Below, in pieces: positions 1 through 11,939 of a stretch of 64,000 bases of DNA. The stretch is from Puccinellia tenuiflora (Eukaryota > Streptophyta > Magnoliopsida > Poales > Poaceae). Both the position numbers and the translations under genes were made by a program. How positions within the stretch are numbered: the stretch's first letter is position 1; each line of letters opens with the position of its first letter. The notes beneath the pieces were generated by a model. It searched no databases and was not told the DNA's origin. It was given only the letters and a program-made list of their open reading frames with translations. The stretch covers positions 439,908-503,907 of the forward strand of contig QRDG01001527.1 of NCBI GenBank assembly GCA_012064385.1, read 5' to 3'.

Positions 1-593
1 ACAAGCATGACAAGCACCAAGACCACACCACGATAAGAGCCAAATAAGAACCAATAAATATGATTGCATGGATGCAAAGGTTTGTGCTCTCTCCAACGAT
101 ATGATCACGATATTTGGTCGAGAGCCCCTCTTGATAGTACGGCTATCTATCCTATAACCCGGTCTCTCAACTAACAACATGAGACCGGTAAAATAAAAGC
201 CCTATCAAGATCATACCTTTGCCTTGCGCAATAATCCACTTGAGGTCGATGAAGACGATCTTCATCTCCTCAATGCGAACCACCTTCTTGATTGCGCTTC
301 GCTTGGTGAAGATTCACATGACGCTCCCCCATACACCAAGATGGGAAAAGCATTCCTTCGGCATATCTTCACTTGGCCTTTCTCTCGATGACGAACACCT
401 TGGCCTTGATCAACAAATGATCTTCTTCCCTTAACCTTGACTCCAACACATGGAGAACAAGCAAGACCTTGACTCCAACAAATGGAGACAAGCAAGCTAA
501 TGGACACCTACAAATATAGCTCAATGCAAATATTAGTCCATAGAGATTGTCATTAATTACCAAACCATGCATGGGATCAACCATGCACTTTCA
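1..593 (-). repeat. 3' LTR of the Copia element (partial)
   Basis: Matches 8008-8594 nearly base for base and ends in the same CTTTCA terminus. The remainder of the roughly 2.3-kb LTR lies before the window starts. Confidence 0.9.
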
Positions 594-609
594 ATCTCCC
601 CCATTTTGG
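594..609 (-). promoter_or_regulatory. Polypurine tract
   Basis: Directly abuts the LTR end. On the minus strand it reads CCAAAATGGGGGAGAT, the expected plus-strand primer site. It fixes the element's minus orientation. Confidence 0.75.
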
Positions 610-3600
610 TAATTGATGGACAATCCCTTCTAAGAGGGTTTATATAATGAATAGAGCATCCTTGCAAGACAAACTAGCAAGGATGCAAGCGCATTAAAGG
701 CAAATGCAACAAAAGCATAAAACCCAAATTCCCTTAAACCCTCTAAACTTCTCCCCCATTGGCATCGATTGCCGAAATGGGAAGAAAAATTTAGAGAGCC
801 AATATAATATGAGTTCCTCCATAAAGGTGATGACAAACCCTTTTAACGGAAAAAATAGAGGAAATCGAGCTATATTGAGGATCAAGAGATTGCAAACAGA
901 TGAAATCATTTTAAACATCTCCACAACGGAGAAAAACAATCAAAAAGATCCAAAGCGAGAGTTCTAAATAAAACGGAGAAGCTCCTCAATGTTCATGCAC
1001 TAATGAGGAGTGCATAAATATGGTATCCTCACTCCCCCAAAATCATCTAGAACACGCAACAAGTGAAAGAGTGCATAATGCAAAAACAAATCATAGCACT
1101 TGCACCAAAGATGTGGTTGAGCCATAAAAAGATACCAATTTTCAAAAATTCATCATAAGATAGGCCCAACCGAGATAAGAAGATCTTTTAAAGAAATATG
1201 TTCACACGCTTAGGGATACCAATTGGAAACTAAAACCAATTGAAAATGCCAAAAGCTAGTGAGAGCATTTAGTCAAATAAAAATCAACATGCTCACCATG
1301 GTAGGCATGAGGTCAAAGATCTTCAAGAAATACATGAGTGTGCAAAGATACCAATAAACAATAAGACAAGCACTCATGAGACAAATTAGGAGCCACCAAA
1401 GAATTATAGATGAAAAACAAGGTGGCTCGAGAAAATAGGATACCAACTAAAAGATGACCTCTCTCATATGTATAGGTTTCTTATTAGACAAACTGTTGAT
1501 ATACATCCGCAAAGAACATATACATACGAAATGGTTCGGGAAAAAGATAACAAGGTATCCAAAAGGAAGTCATAAATATACAAATGAGATTGTTGCTTAA
1601 AAGCATAGCACATAGCTCAAATTTATCTCATTGTATATAAATGAACTTCAAATATATCAAATGCATCACACATATCACTAAGGGAACAAGAGATAGTGAA
1701 GATGCTTTGAGTTAGGCAACAAGTATCACACGGAAATGATATCAATTGAAGAAAAGGTTTTGCAAATTCAACACACATATCACAAAGATATATTAAGTGA
1801 AGGAAATAGGCCAAAACCACAACAATTGCATATAAAAACTTTCATGCCAAGAGGCAACCTACACGAGGTTGGATACTAAAAGGTATGCATGGGATAGATA
1901 CTTGTTACCGAGAACACATTGGTGATGAAGATGATGAGAGTGGGTTTATCATCAAAGCTTGACTCCGGCAATCACACGGTGAGAACACCTTCCTTATGAA
2001 TGAGGCAAGCATCCAATGCATCTCCATTGTACCTAAAACACCATTAGAGTACAAAATGGTTCCCAAACTCATTGGGTTCCATAGTAGTTAGATAAACTAC
2101 AATATATAGGACATACTCCACATAAATATGTGCATATAGATATGAAATTGATTTTCATGCACATCTTAGCCGATTTAGGATTCGATGGAGTATACCCTAT
2201 ATATTGGAACTAGAAAGACTAGCATGCCATAAAATATATATATTAGTAAATATGCATAGATAGACTTACAAGAACCAAACAAGATACAATTTGGACAAAA
2301 ACACCAAGTCAACCAAGAAGAGAGCACACCAAAGTGTGACACAAAAGGTTGTCCAAATTATATCAAAATCCAAATCAACACATGATTGTTGAAAAATCAA
2401 ATCAACAAATGATTGATTCCAAAACACATCAACACATGAAGTGTGATATCAAAAGGAATCAAATCAACACAACAAATGATCGATAAGACACCAATTGAAG
2501 ATAAGATACCAATTAAAACAAAAATATCAACTAGGAGAAAAGATACCAAGAGGAGGGTGATACTTGACCGAAATCAAGTAAAGTAAAAAAGAAGGCAAGA
2601 GGTATCAAGACTCCCACAATAAATATTAATTGGAACAAATATCTATGGAGGAGATATTAAATTCCAATTAATACCAATTGAAGGTACCAACACAAGATAA
2701 AGAATCAAATGCCAATTGAAAGGATAAAAAAAATTTGATAGATAGGTTAGTGTTCTAAATAAAATGGAATGCTCCCCCAATATTCATGCATTATCTTTGA
2801 TATTTGCATTTGAATACAAAATGCATGCACAAGGGATCATTACTCTCCATATTTATTTACAACACTAAACACTACCAATTGAAAAATAGGATCCATTCAA
2901 AAGGCGAGGAAGGCAATAGATAAAGCAAGTCAATGCAAGAGCCAATGTGAAGATGGTCTACAAAATCCACCACAATTACTAGTATCACTTGTCATGGACA
3001 AGGAGTATATGGAGATATTTCTCGGTGGTATATAGGAATGATGTACAAGATCAACTTCACAACAAATAGGAATATGGCAAAAGATAAGAGTTAAAGGACC
3101 ATATTTTGAAGAAGGTTTGTTGGTAGTTTCAATTATTCGAACCAACCGGCAACGCCATGGTTAAAATAAGATGAAACAAATGGTTTCTCACATAAATATA
3201 TGGAAATGGATATTAGAGAAAAACCACACCAAGCAAACTCACGCAAAGAAGAACCAAAGGGTAACCACAAAGGAAGATTTGAACTTGTTTGAGCACACAT
3301 GCCACATAGAAAGGATAATTTAATATATCAAATCTAAGTGGCAAACCTCAAGTGTTCACATTTTGTGGGATTGTAATATGCACATAGCTTATTACTCCCC
3401 CATAATGTGATAATTCATTTTATTTAAACAAGAGGCAAATAAGACCAACTAGAGAAATTAATGGACATTGTAGAATTTGAATTTCTCATGAAAATGACAT
3501 ACCACATAGTAGCTAGATAATGTGAAATATCAAAACTAGGTGGTGTGCCTCATGTACACACATTTTTAGGCTTGTTAGGTGCACAAAGCACATCACTCCC

Positions 3601-3968
3601 CCAAAATGGGATAATCCATTAATATCTCAAAGAGCCAAATGAAATCCACACAAGATTCAATAAAGCTCAACACACAAATTACACATACATGATATACAAC
3701 TATCATACACAACCTTGAATAACAAGACAAGTAGGAAAGTAGCATATCATATACAAGCACATGCTAGGGACAAAACTAACACATGCAATGAAGCAAGCAA
3801 CTTTCAATATATATATGAGTTAAATACACGTTACCGCAAGGAGGAAGCATTGGATATGAGATAGATATGTGATAATCCAATTGACTTGGCTTGAGAAATA
3901 AAATCATGAAGATCCCTTAATTCTTCAAATTAGCCAAGTCACCAATGTCCTCCATATCAACCTATTGA
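610..3968 (-). other. Non-coding internal domain of the Copia element
   Basis: No frame longer than about 80 codons and no retroviral-type domain is seen. The stretch is A-rich on the plus strand, with many loose copies of ATACCAA and CCAATTGAAA. It lies where pol would lie in an autonomous relative, so pol has been replaced or lost. Confidence 0.65.
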
Positions 3969-6243
3969 TCAAGTTGAAGCTTGTTGGTCCCCAACCAAGT
4001 TGGGTCCTAAGAGGTTAGTCACAATAGGCTTGGGAACCCAAATGGTGCGTTTCTTGACACCACTTTGAGCTCCCACATAGTTGGCAAACACATTGCCAAC
4101 TCTATCCTTCCTAAGAGAATATACATCATCAACTATGATAGGAGAGGATGAGGTGCCGTTAGTGCATGAAGAAGCAAGATGACCTTTGCCACGACAAAGG
4201 TAGCAACACCGACTCTTCTTCTTCTTAATAGGCTCCTCAACTTGAGGAGCATTGGCTTGAGTCCTCTTGGGAGGTGGCCTTTGTTCAACTCGTGGTTGAG
4301 CACGAGATTGAACAAGAGGCCGCTTCCCTAGTTGCTTCTCACTAAGAGGCATCTTCTTCTTCATTGGGCAATCACGAACATGGTGCCCTTCAACCTTGCA
4401 CTTGAAGCAAGTGATCTTGGCCGGATTCTTGACTTGAACTTGGCCCTTCTTCTTCTTCTCAACCATGGACTTGTTCTTGTTGTTGGAGTTGAATCCAAGT
4501 CCACTCTTGTCATTTGGGGATTGTTGCACACTCAACATGTTGTCAAGTGCACTCTTCTTCCCATGATGCTTTTCCAAGCCCTTCATCAAAGAAGCGACTT
4601 GGGCCTTGAGGTCTTTTATTTCCTCTACATGGTTAGTGGCAACAAAAACACTAGAGGAAGTAGAAGCTTCATTGTTAGAGCAACAAGGCAAAGCAAGTAA
4701 TTCATCACAAGATGTACCCATATTTTTAGTGGATGAACTACTAGGACTAGCACTTGGCATTTTAGCATTTTTAGTTGAAGTTGTGCTATTATCCACATGA
4801 GGTTCACTAGATGTTACCTTGGTAGTGAGGGCCTCATGAGCTAACTTTAGACGAGCATAGGATGCTAGAAGATCATCATTAGAGCTAGATAGCTTTTCAT
4901 GACTTTCTTCCAACTCCCTATACTTGCTAGTTAGCAACTCAAGTTGAGCCCTTAGCTCAACATTCTCCTTCAAGGTAGATGCTTCACAAGAAATTGAGTT
5001 AGTAGCACAAGCATCATTTACATTAGGGATAGAAGAAGACAACTTGGCAAGCTCATCTTTTAATCTAGCATTTTCATTTTTCGTGACTTTATATTTAGCA
5101 TGAGCATGGTCACGTTCTTTAATAATTTTAGCAATTATTTCATTATGAGACTCCTCGATAGATTCTAGTTTCTCCTCTAGAGAAGCACGAGTCTCTTGCT
5201 CTTCCACAAGAGCATCTTCTAATGATGCTTTCTCCATAGCATCATCTCTTTCGATCTTACCTTTTTCTTCAAGGCTTGCTTCCAAGGCCTCAATGGTTTC
5301 CCCACGCTCAATAAGAGTGCTCATGATTTCAAAGAGGTTAGCTTGGGCACTTTTATTGCTAGGGAGGGCTTTAAGAATCATAAGACCTTTATTTTGAAGA
5401 AGGGCGTTAATTTTTTCCATATCATCTTCTTCATCGTTATTATTATTATCATTATTATTATCATCACTACTAGAAGATTTAGCCATAAGGCAATGAGTGA
5501 TAGATGAAGAAGGACAATTAATTTTTGAACTACTCAAGTTCAAATCTTGTTGCATAGCAAATTGGGTTTTCTCTACATTATTATTCATGCAAGAGTTAGA
5601 GGGAACATAATCATTTTTATCATGGCAACAAGATAAAGCAAGCCTATCATAAAGAGATTTATCCAAGCAATTTTTTGATGATATGCAAGGACTATCAACA
5701 CTAGCATGTAAATCATTTATAGTGCTATGTGTGTTTCGGTCCAAAGATGAAGCATTGCAACAAGATAGAGATAAAAGATCATCAAAAATGAGCTCACTAT
5801 CAATATTGCAAAACCTATCACTACTCACCATCACATTAGTTTGTGGCTCACCACATTTTGGTGAAGTAGATGAAGATGAGAGCTCGTCACGGCCGGAGGT
5901 GGAGAGAGAACAATCATCCTCAATAGAGTTGGACACTCCATATTTTTCTTCAAGCTTGGTCCAAAGCTCATGAGCGTCCCGTAGAGGCAAGCTTGACTCA
6001 AACACTACAACACTCACAAATTTGCAAAACTCATTAGATGCTAGAGCATCTAGATATAAGTTTTTTCTCATCCTCTAAAGTTGTACTTTCGTAGTCCTTT
6101 GGAGGAGAAAAACCTATATCTAAGATACGCTCAATATTGGGGTCCAAGACCCGAAAGTGACTAAGCATATGAGTTTTCCAAACATTAAAATTTGTGCCAT
6201 TGAATATAAACATGGAATTGTGCACTAAATCCCTAGACGACAT
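3969..6243 (-). pseudogene. Copia gag polyprotein, frameshifted
   Basis: The capsid/nucleocapsid protein would package element RNA into virus-like particles in the cytoplasm. The N-terminal segment (start codon at 6243, about 40 bp after the primer-binding site) has the FNGTNFNVWKTHM gag head typical of Copia. The frame then breaks at a T6 run (6061-6066, A6 on the coding strand); removing one base rejoins it to a frame running to 3969. That long part has a Ser/Asn-rich linker, an acidic coiled-coil region with many Glu/Lys heptads, then two CX2CX4HX4C zinc knuckles at about residues 555-568 and 621-635 of the downstream frame. The second knuckle and coiled coil fit the SIRE/Maximus lineage. 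No protease follows. The single homopolymer indel could be genuine decay or an assembly error; otherwise the frame is clean. Confidence 0.8.
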
Positions 6244-6283
6244 CTTTAATCTCTAGGCGATAAAGCCAAACAAGAGAGACGAG

Positions 6284-6295
6284 GCTCTGATACAA
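6284..6295 (-). other. Primer-binding site, initiator-Met tRNA type
   Basis: Minus strand reads TTGTATCAGAGC, one mismatch from the TGGTATCAGAGC core complementary to plant initiator tRNA-Met. It lies two bases inside the LTR end at 6298. Confidence 0.75.
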
Positions 6296-7325
6296 ATTGA
6301 AAGAACAAGCTATGCCCGGATGTCGCCTAGAGGGGGGGTGAATAGGCGATTAAAACTTTTTGTAATTAGGTGCTTGATAATTGCGGAATAAAACTATGTG
6401 TTTAAATTAACAAGCCAACAACCTAAAATACTAGGTTCACCTATGTGCACCAACAACTTATGCTAAGCAATAAAAGCAACAAGGTGATAGCAAGATATGA
6501 ACTTCAAGCACGAAGGCTATCACAATGTAAATTGCATAAGTAAAAGGCTCGGGTATAGAAATAACCGAGGCACGCGGAGACGAGGATTTATTCCCGAGTT
6601 TCTCCTTGTTAAGGGAGTACGTCTCGTTGGAGGGGTGTGAGCTCGCCACAAGAGGCCTACTCAAGATGCCACAAAGGCCTCACCCTATTCTCCGATGAAC
6701 CGCACCCAAAGGTTTGGTTCACCTTCCACTATCGGAATCCTTCGAGGCGGATTCCGGAGCCCTTTTACACCGTTCTTGGGGCACACACCCACAACTTAAT
6801 TGGGGGCTCCCAAACTCGTGCCGAAGCTTCACAAATCGAAGTCTTCGCGGCACCTCCAAACCGTATAGGGTACACAATGCACCCAAGAGGCACAAAGCTC
6901 TTCGGAACACAATGCACCCAAGAGTAACAAGCTTCTCAACGTCGATCCTCACGTATCACCGTAGGGAGAGCAACCCGATGCAACTAATGCAAGAGGCAAG
7001 AACACACAAAGTGGTCAAGTCCTTCACTCTCAAATTCCAACCAAGCAACAAATGCTTTGGGGGGAATAAGAGAGGAAGAACAAAGGGGATGAACACAAAG
7101 CAACCCCAAAATCTAGATCCACTAGGTTCCCCTCACTTAGAGGAGATATTGATTAGTGGAAAGGTAGATCTAGATCTCCTCTCTTGAATCCCTAAGTTTG
7201 GGCAAGAATCATCGGAGGGATTGAGAGGAATCAAGCTCACAAGGTTAGCAACAATGGAGGAGAGAGGAAAGCAAGTGAGCTCAAGATGTTCAAAAGGGTT
7301 AAAGAACCGTTGGGGAAGAAAACAC

Positions 7326-7334
7326 ATTTAAATA
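7326..7334 (-). promoter_or_regulatory. Possible TATA element of the LTR
   Basis: TATTTAAAT on the minus strand, in an AT island just before the GC-rich palindrome cluster. The equivalent site is present in the other LTR near 56824. No transcript evidence. Confidence 0.3.
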
Positions 7335-7374
7335 GGTGCCCTGGGAAATCTGGCCGTTGGGCTCAGATTCCCGC

Positions 7375-7810
7375 AGGGCCATAGTACCGGCCCAAGGGGC
7401 GGTACTACCGCCCCACGTAGAAACAGCCCCAACGGCTCTCAGTCGAACAAAACCCGCCGGGTCGGTAGTACCGGCCCGAAGGGCGGTACTTCCGGCCCAC
7501 ACACAAAAAACCCACCAACGGCTAGAGAAAAACACCCGCAAGGCCGGTAGTACCGGGAAAAGGACCGGTAGTTCCGGTTTAGCTCCAGAACCGAACTTTC
7601 GTAAGCGGTACTGGGTTCCGGAAGTAGCTCCGGAAGTTCCGGGCGGTAGTACCGCTGGGAGCACCGGTACTTTCGGTAAACCAGTAGTTCCGGTCCTACT
7701 TCCGTTGAACTCCAGAACCGAACTTTCGTAAGCGGTACTGGGTTCCGGAAGTAGCTCCGGAAGTTCCGAGCGGTAGTACCGCCCGCGTGGCCGGTACTTC
7801 CGGTTACTGA
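7375..7810. repeat. Dense cluster of short palindromic CGGTA/CGGAA motifs
   Basis: Dozens of near-palindromes such as CGGTAGTACCG, CGGTACTACCG and CGGAAGTTCCG lie within about 430 bp. Inside it a 58-bp segment starting near 7583 is repeated directly from about 7710. The second LTR (56870-57360) has the same motif types in a different order. Confidence 0.8.
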
Positions 7811-8620
7811 AAAACAGCCGAAACCAGAAACTGAATAACTTTTGCGTGGAAGCTCCGAATCAAGTGAATCCAATTTTGTTGGAAAGAGGACGACAAGAGC
7901 TTGCACTACAAAACCTTCCAAACGGATGAACCGGCAAAATCTCCAAAACCGAAAACGCAATAGAAGACGCATATGCAAACCATTTTCGGTAAACTTGGCT
8001 TTGTCATGACAAGCACCAAGACCACACCATGATAAGAGCCAAATAAGAACCAATAAAGATGATTGCATGGATGCAAAGGTTTGTGCTCTCTCCAACGATA
8101 CGATCACGATATTCGGTCGAGAGCCCCTCTTGATAGTACGGCTATCTATCCTATAACCCGGTCTCTCAACTAACAACATGAGACCGGTAAAATAAAATCC
8201 CTATCAAGATCATACCTTTGCCTTGCGCATTAATCCACTTGAGGTCGATGAAGACGATCTTCATCTCCTCAATGCGAACCACCTTTCTTGATTGCGCTTC
8301 GCTTGGTGAAGATTCACATGACGCTCCCCCATACACCAAGATGGGGAAAGCATTCCTTCGGCATATCTTCACTTGGCCTTTCTCTCGATGACGAACACCT
8401 TGGCCTTGATCAACAAATGATCTTCTTCCCTTAACCTTGACTCCAACACATGGAGAACAAGCAAGACCTTGACTCCAACAAATGGAGACAAGCAAGCTAA
8501 TGGACACCTACAAATATAGCTCAATGCAAATATTAGTCCATAGAGATTGTCATTAATTACCAAAACCATGCATGGGATCAACCATGCACTTTCACAACTG
8601 GATTGTCAGCACCCTTCCTG

Positions 8621-9127
8621 TCAACTATATGCAAATCGAATTCTTCCAGCATCTTTCTTTTCCATTAAGTATTTAATAGCAACATGATCAGTGTGAATAG
8701 TTAATTTAGAATCAACAATGTAAGGTCTAAACTTATCACAAGCAAATACAACAGCTAAAAATTCCTTTTCAGTAGTTGCATAATTCTTTTGAGCACTATC
8801 AAGAGTTTTGCTAGCATAATGAATAACATTCAACTTTTTATCAATGCGCTGTCCTAAGACAGCACCTACAGCAAAATCACTAGCATCACACATTATCTCA
8901 AAAGGCAAATTCCAATCTGGAGGTTGAACAATAGGAGCAGTTGTTAAAGCTTTCTTAAGAATTTCAAAAGCTTCTTTGCAATCATCATAAAAAACGAAAG
9001 GAATATCTTTTTGCAAAAGATTAGTAAGAGGTTTCGAAGTTTTAGAAAAATCTTTTATAAACCTCCTATAAAAAACAGCATGACCAAGAAAACTGCGTAT
9101 ATCGTTAACATCCATAGGACAAGGCAT
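8621..9127 (-). pseudogene. RT connection and RNase H segment (Gypsy pol)
   Basis: Would degrade the RNA strand of the RNA/DNA hybrid during reverse transcription. The frame begins with the RT thumb/connection (FLGHAVFYRRFIKDFSK) and continues into Ty3-type RNase H with CDASDFAVGAVLGQ, TTEKEFLAVVFA and IHTDHVAIKYL. It is separated by a frameshift from the RT segment upstream and cut about 25 bp after its end by the Copia LTR, so the RNase H C-terminus and integrase are absent here. Confidence 0.85.
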
Positions 9128-9956
9128 TTTTCAATAACTTCAATCTTAGCTCTATCAACTTCAATGCCTCTTTCAGAGATTTTATGTCCAAGAACAATAC
9201 CTTCATTAACCATAAAATTGCATTTCTCCCAATTCAGAACAAGGTTTGTCTCTTCACATCTCTGCAAAACTTTGTCAAGATTGTGCAGGCAATTATCAAA
9301 AGAAGTCCCATAGACGGAGAAATCGTCCATGAATAATTCTAAAATTTTCTCACAATAGCCATGAAAAATAGCAGACATGCATCTTTGAAAAGTAGCAGGC
9401 GCATTACATAAACCAAAAGGCATGTGTCTATAAGCATAAGTTCCATACGAACAGGTAAAAGTTGTTTTCTCTTGATCCTGGTGTCAAACCGTAATTTGAG
9501 AGAAACCAGAGAAACCATCAAGAAAAAAAATGAGTATTCTTAGAAAGCCTTTTGTAACATTTGATCAATAAAAGGCAAAGGATAATGGTCTTTCTTTGTA
9601 GCCTTATTTAATTTTTGAAAATCAATGCACATTCTGTAACCAACTACAACTCTTTGAGGAATAAGCTCATCATTATCATTTGCAACAACAGTAATACCTC
9701 CTTTCATTAGAACACAATACACAAGACTAACCCACCTACTATCAACAATAGGATAAATTATACCTGCTTCGAGGAGTGTGACCACCTCCTTCCTTACCAC
9801 TTCCTTCATTTTCGGAATTAACCTCCATTGATGATCAACGACAGGTTTTGCATCAGGCTCAAGATTAATTATATGTTGACATATCACAGGAGAAATCCCT
9901 TTAAGATCAACCAAGGTGTATCCCACTGCCCCTCGATGTTTCTGAAGTACTTCCAA
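9055..9956 (-). pseudogene. Gypsy reverse transcriptase, two frames
   Basis: Copies element RNA into DNA. The first segment (9956-9540) carries the early RT palm with GYRMCIDFQKLNKATKKDHYPLPFID. After a break near 9480-9540, the second (9423-9055) carries MPFGLCNAPATFQRCM, the catalytic FMDDFSVYG and NFMVNEGIVLGHKIS. FMDD rather than YVDD is common in Athila-type polymerases. At least one indel separates the two halves, so no working enzyme is possible. Confidence 0.85.
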
Positions 9957-10918
9957 TAATCTCTCTTCTTCCTGTCCTGAAAGTTTAGCACTGATAATAA
10001 CAGGATATATTTTCTTTTCATCAATATAAGCATATTTAAGTTCATCAGGAAGAGTTTTAAGTTCAAAGACAGGATCTCCTTAGGAGGGGTCGGCATCCCT
10101 AAGGATTCCACAGGTAGATTATGTTTGAGGATTACAGGTTGGCGGAGAAAGATATCCTCCAAATCATTTCTTTCCTGCATGAATACCTCACTCTCATGGT
10201 CTTCCATAAATTGTTGCAAGGGATCATTAGGAGCAACAGCAATGGCAGCAATTTTTTCAATTTTACAGTCTTCATTAGGCAGTTCTTTTTCATGACGTTG
10301 TTTAGCAAACTTATAAAAATTAAATTCATAACTTTCACCGCCAAATTTAGTATAAGCCTTTTCCTTTTTGCGATCTATAATAGCACTACAAGTATTTAAG
10401 AAAGGTCTACCAAATACAATAGGACAAGATTTATCTGCAACCGAACCTAGTACAAGAAAATCAGCAGGGTATTTGATCTTACCACACAATACTTCAACAT
10501 CTCTAACAATTCCCACTGGAGAGATAGTATCTCTATTAGCAAGTTGAATAACCACATCAATATCTTCGATTTCGCAAGTCCCAATTTCATGCATTACTTC
10601 TTGATATAGAGAAAAATGTATTGCACTGGAACTAGCACCAATATCACACAAACCATAATAGCAATGATCACCAATCTTCACAGAAATAACAGGAGCACCA
10701 ACCTTTTTAGCTTTTCCTTTCGAAGGTCTAACAATATTAGAAGCATCCTCACAAAAAATTATCTGGCCTCCTTCTACATTTTCCCCTGTCAAATCTTTAA
10801 CTAAAGCTACTGAAGGTTGAACTTTTAGTTGTTCATAAGGTTCTTTAGCTTTCTTCCCACTTTTCTTAACAACTTTAGTGATCACAGCATGTTCTTTTAC
10901 TCTAACAGGAAAAGGCAA
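9957..10918 (-). pseudogene. Gag C-terminus and aspartic protease (Gypsy)
   Basis: The retropepsin would cleave the polyprotein. The active-site triad stretch is CDIGASSSAI, with Ile for the usual Leu/Thr neighbour, followed downstream by the flap-proximal PADFLVLG and the conserved IVFGRPFLNT motif that ends the fold. N-terminal to it is a Lys/Val-rich gag tail. The frame is open over about 340 codons and its tail overlaps the RT frame start, where a shift occurs. Same protease type as in the plus-strand element at 59648-61750. Confidence 0.8.
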
Positions 10919-11824
10919 TTTCTCAACATAAGGAACAGGTAAAATAGGATCAGGAGTATGGACCTGTATTGCATTTTCAGGAATAGGAGTAACTTCGATT
11001 TCTTTAAATGGTTCATGAAATTTGTTCCACTTTTGCTTAGGAATATCAATGTAAGAGGCAAAAGCATTAAAGAGATCAACAATGATTTGAGAATCAAGCC
11101 CATATTTTGCACTAAACTCATGAAAATCAGAAGTTTCACCAAAGGATTTAATGCTTTCATAATCACAAATTATACCTGATTCGTTACCTTTATCTATTTC
11201 TCAATCATCAGTATTGCATTGAATTCTCTCAAGAAGATCCCATTTATAATCAATCTTCTTAATTGTGAATGATCCAGCAGATGAAGCATCAAGAAAATCC
11301 TTGTCATGACGAGAGAGTCTTGCCTAAATGTATGATGTCTCTAGGGATATTATGAATTGGGAATTTAAGCATTAAATCTTTCAATCTCCCCCAAGATTGG
11401 GCAATACTTTCTCCCTTGCGAGGCCAGAAGTTATAAATAAAATTCCTGTCTTGGTGAATTTCATGCAGAGGAATTTAGCATAAAAGAGAGGCACAATTTT
11501 ATCCCAATCCAATAGATGAGAATCATCCAATAACCTATACCACTCCATAGCTTTGTCCTTCTGTGATAATGAAAATAATTTCCTCATGATTACTTCTATA
11601 GAAACCCCTGTAATCTTAAACAAACCACATATTTCTCTCATAAACAACAAGTGATAACCAGGATGAACAGTCCTGTCTCCTGCATAACGGTTACTCATAA
11701 CACGATCAACAATTCCCATAGGTATTTTAAATGGGATACTTTCAGTAGGTGGAGGTCCTCTTGTTTCCACAAGAGCGGCGGAGAGGGTGTCTCCAAATGT
11801 CGATTCAAACTCAGATGGCTCCAT
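10919..11824 (-). pseudogene. Athila-type gag, frameshifted
   Basis: Capsid precursor. The start codon at 11824 lies about 85 bp beyond the primer-binding site. The N-terminal segment has the gag core with MEWYRLLDDSHLLDWDKIVPLFYAKF. The frame stops near 11381 after NLGGD, and traces of the continuing gag (YESIKSFGETSDFHEF-like words, then IDIPKQKWNKFHEPF) appear in another frame to about 10930. Several indels are needed to explain it. Confidence 0.75.
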
Positions 11825-11910
11825 AATGAAGTAGAGCAATAAGCAGAAATAAAAACAACACTTGCAATAAAAGTTTTCCTTACCAAATCCATTTACCAAT
11901 AGCGCTTTAC

Positions 11911-11928
11911 TCCCCGGCAACGGCGCCA
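11911..11928 (-). other. Primer-binding site, tRNA-Asp type
   Basis: Minus strand TGGCGCCGTTGCCGGGGA is an exact complement of the 3' end of plant tRNA-Asp(GUC). It is the same site as in the 59-kb element. Confidence 0.9.
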
Positions 11929-11939
11929 GAAAATAGTCT

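Larger units (their letters stand above)
1..8594 (-). mobile_element. SIRE/Maximus-type Copia LTR retrotransposon, gag-only (left LTR cut by window)
   Basis: Two near-identical long repeats at 1-593 and about 8008-8594 are the homologous parts of two LTRs. The complete right LTR opens TGAAAG and closes CTTTCA. Reading the minus strand, the order is 5' LTR (right), a primer-binding site close to initiator Met tRNA, a gag frame, 3.4 kb with no pol, a GGGGGAGAT polypurine tract, and the 3' LTR. No protease, integrase, reverse transcriptase or RNase H is visible, so it would need enzymes in trans. By eye the overlapping 586 bp differ at about seven positions plus two indels, so insertion is recent. 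It sits inside the Athila-type element whose remnant starts at 8595. The lineage is inferred from the LTR ends, the PPT and the two-knuckle gag. Confidence 0.8.
6298..8594 (-). repeat. 5' LTR of the Copia element (2297 bp)
   Basis: Bounded by TGAAAG and CTTTCA. The inner edge meets the primer-binding site; the outer edge meets Athila-type pol sequence at 8595. A related LTR occurs at 55810-57738. The minus strand holds a long open frame (8179-7439) of repeated Ser/Thr/Tyr/Arg words generated by the short repeats described below; it is not treated as a gene. Confidence 0.88.

Noticed and set aside
704..967. 87-codon frame in the Copia interior
   Set aside because: Antisense to the element, low complexity, no domain.
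7439..8179. 246-codon open frame on the minus strand
   Set aside because: It lies wholly inside an LTR and its peptide is a by-product of short palindromic repeats; the same words recur out of order at 56719-57453.
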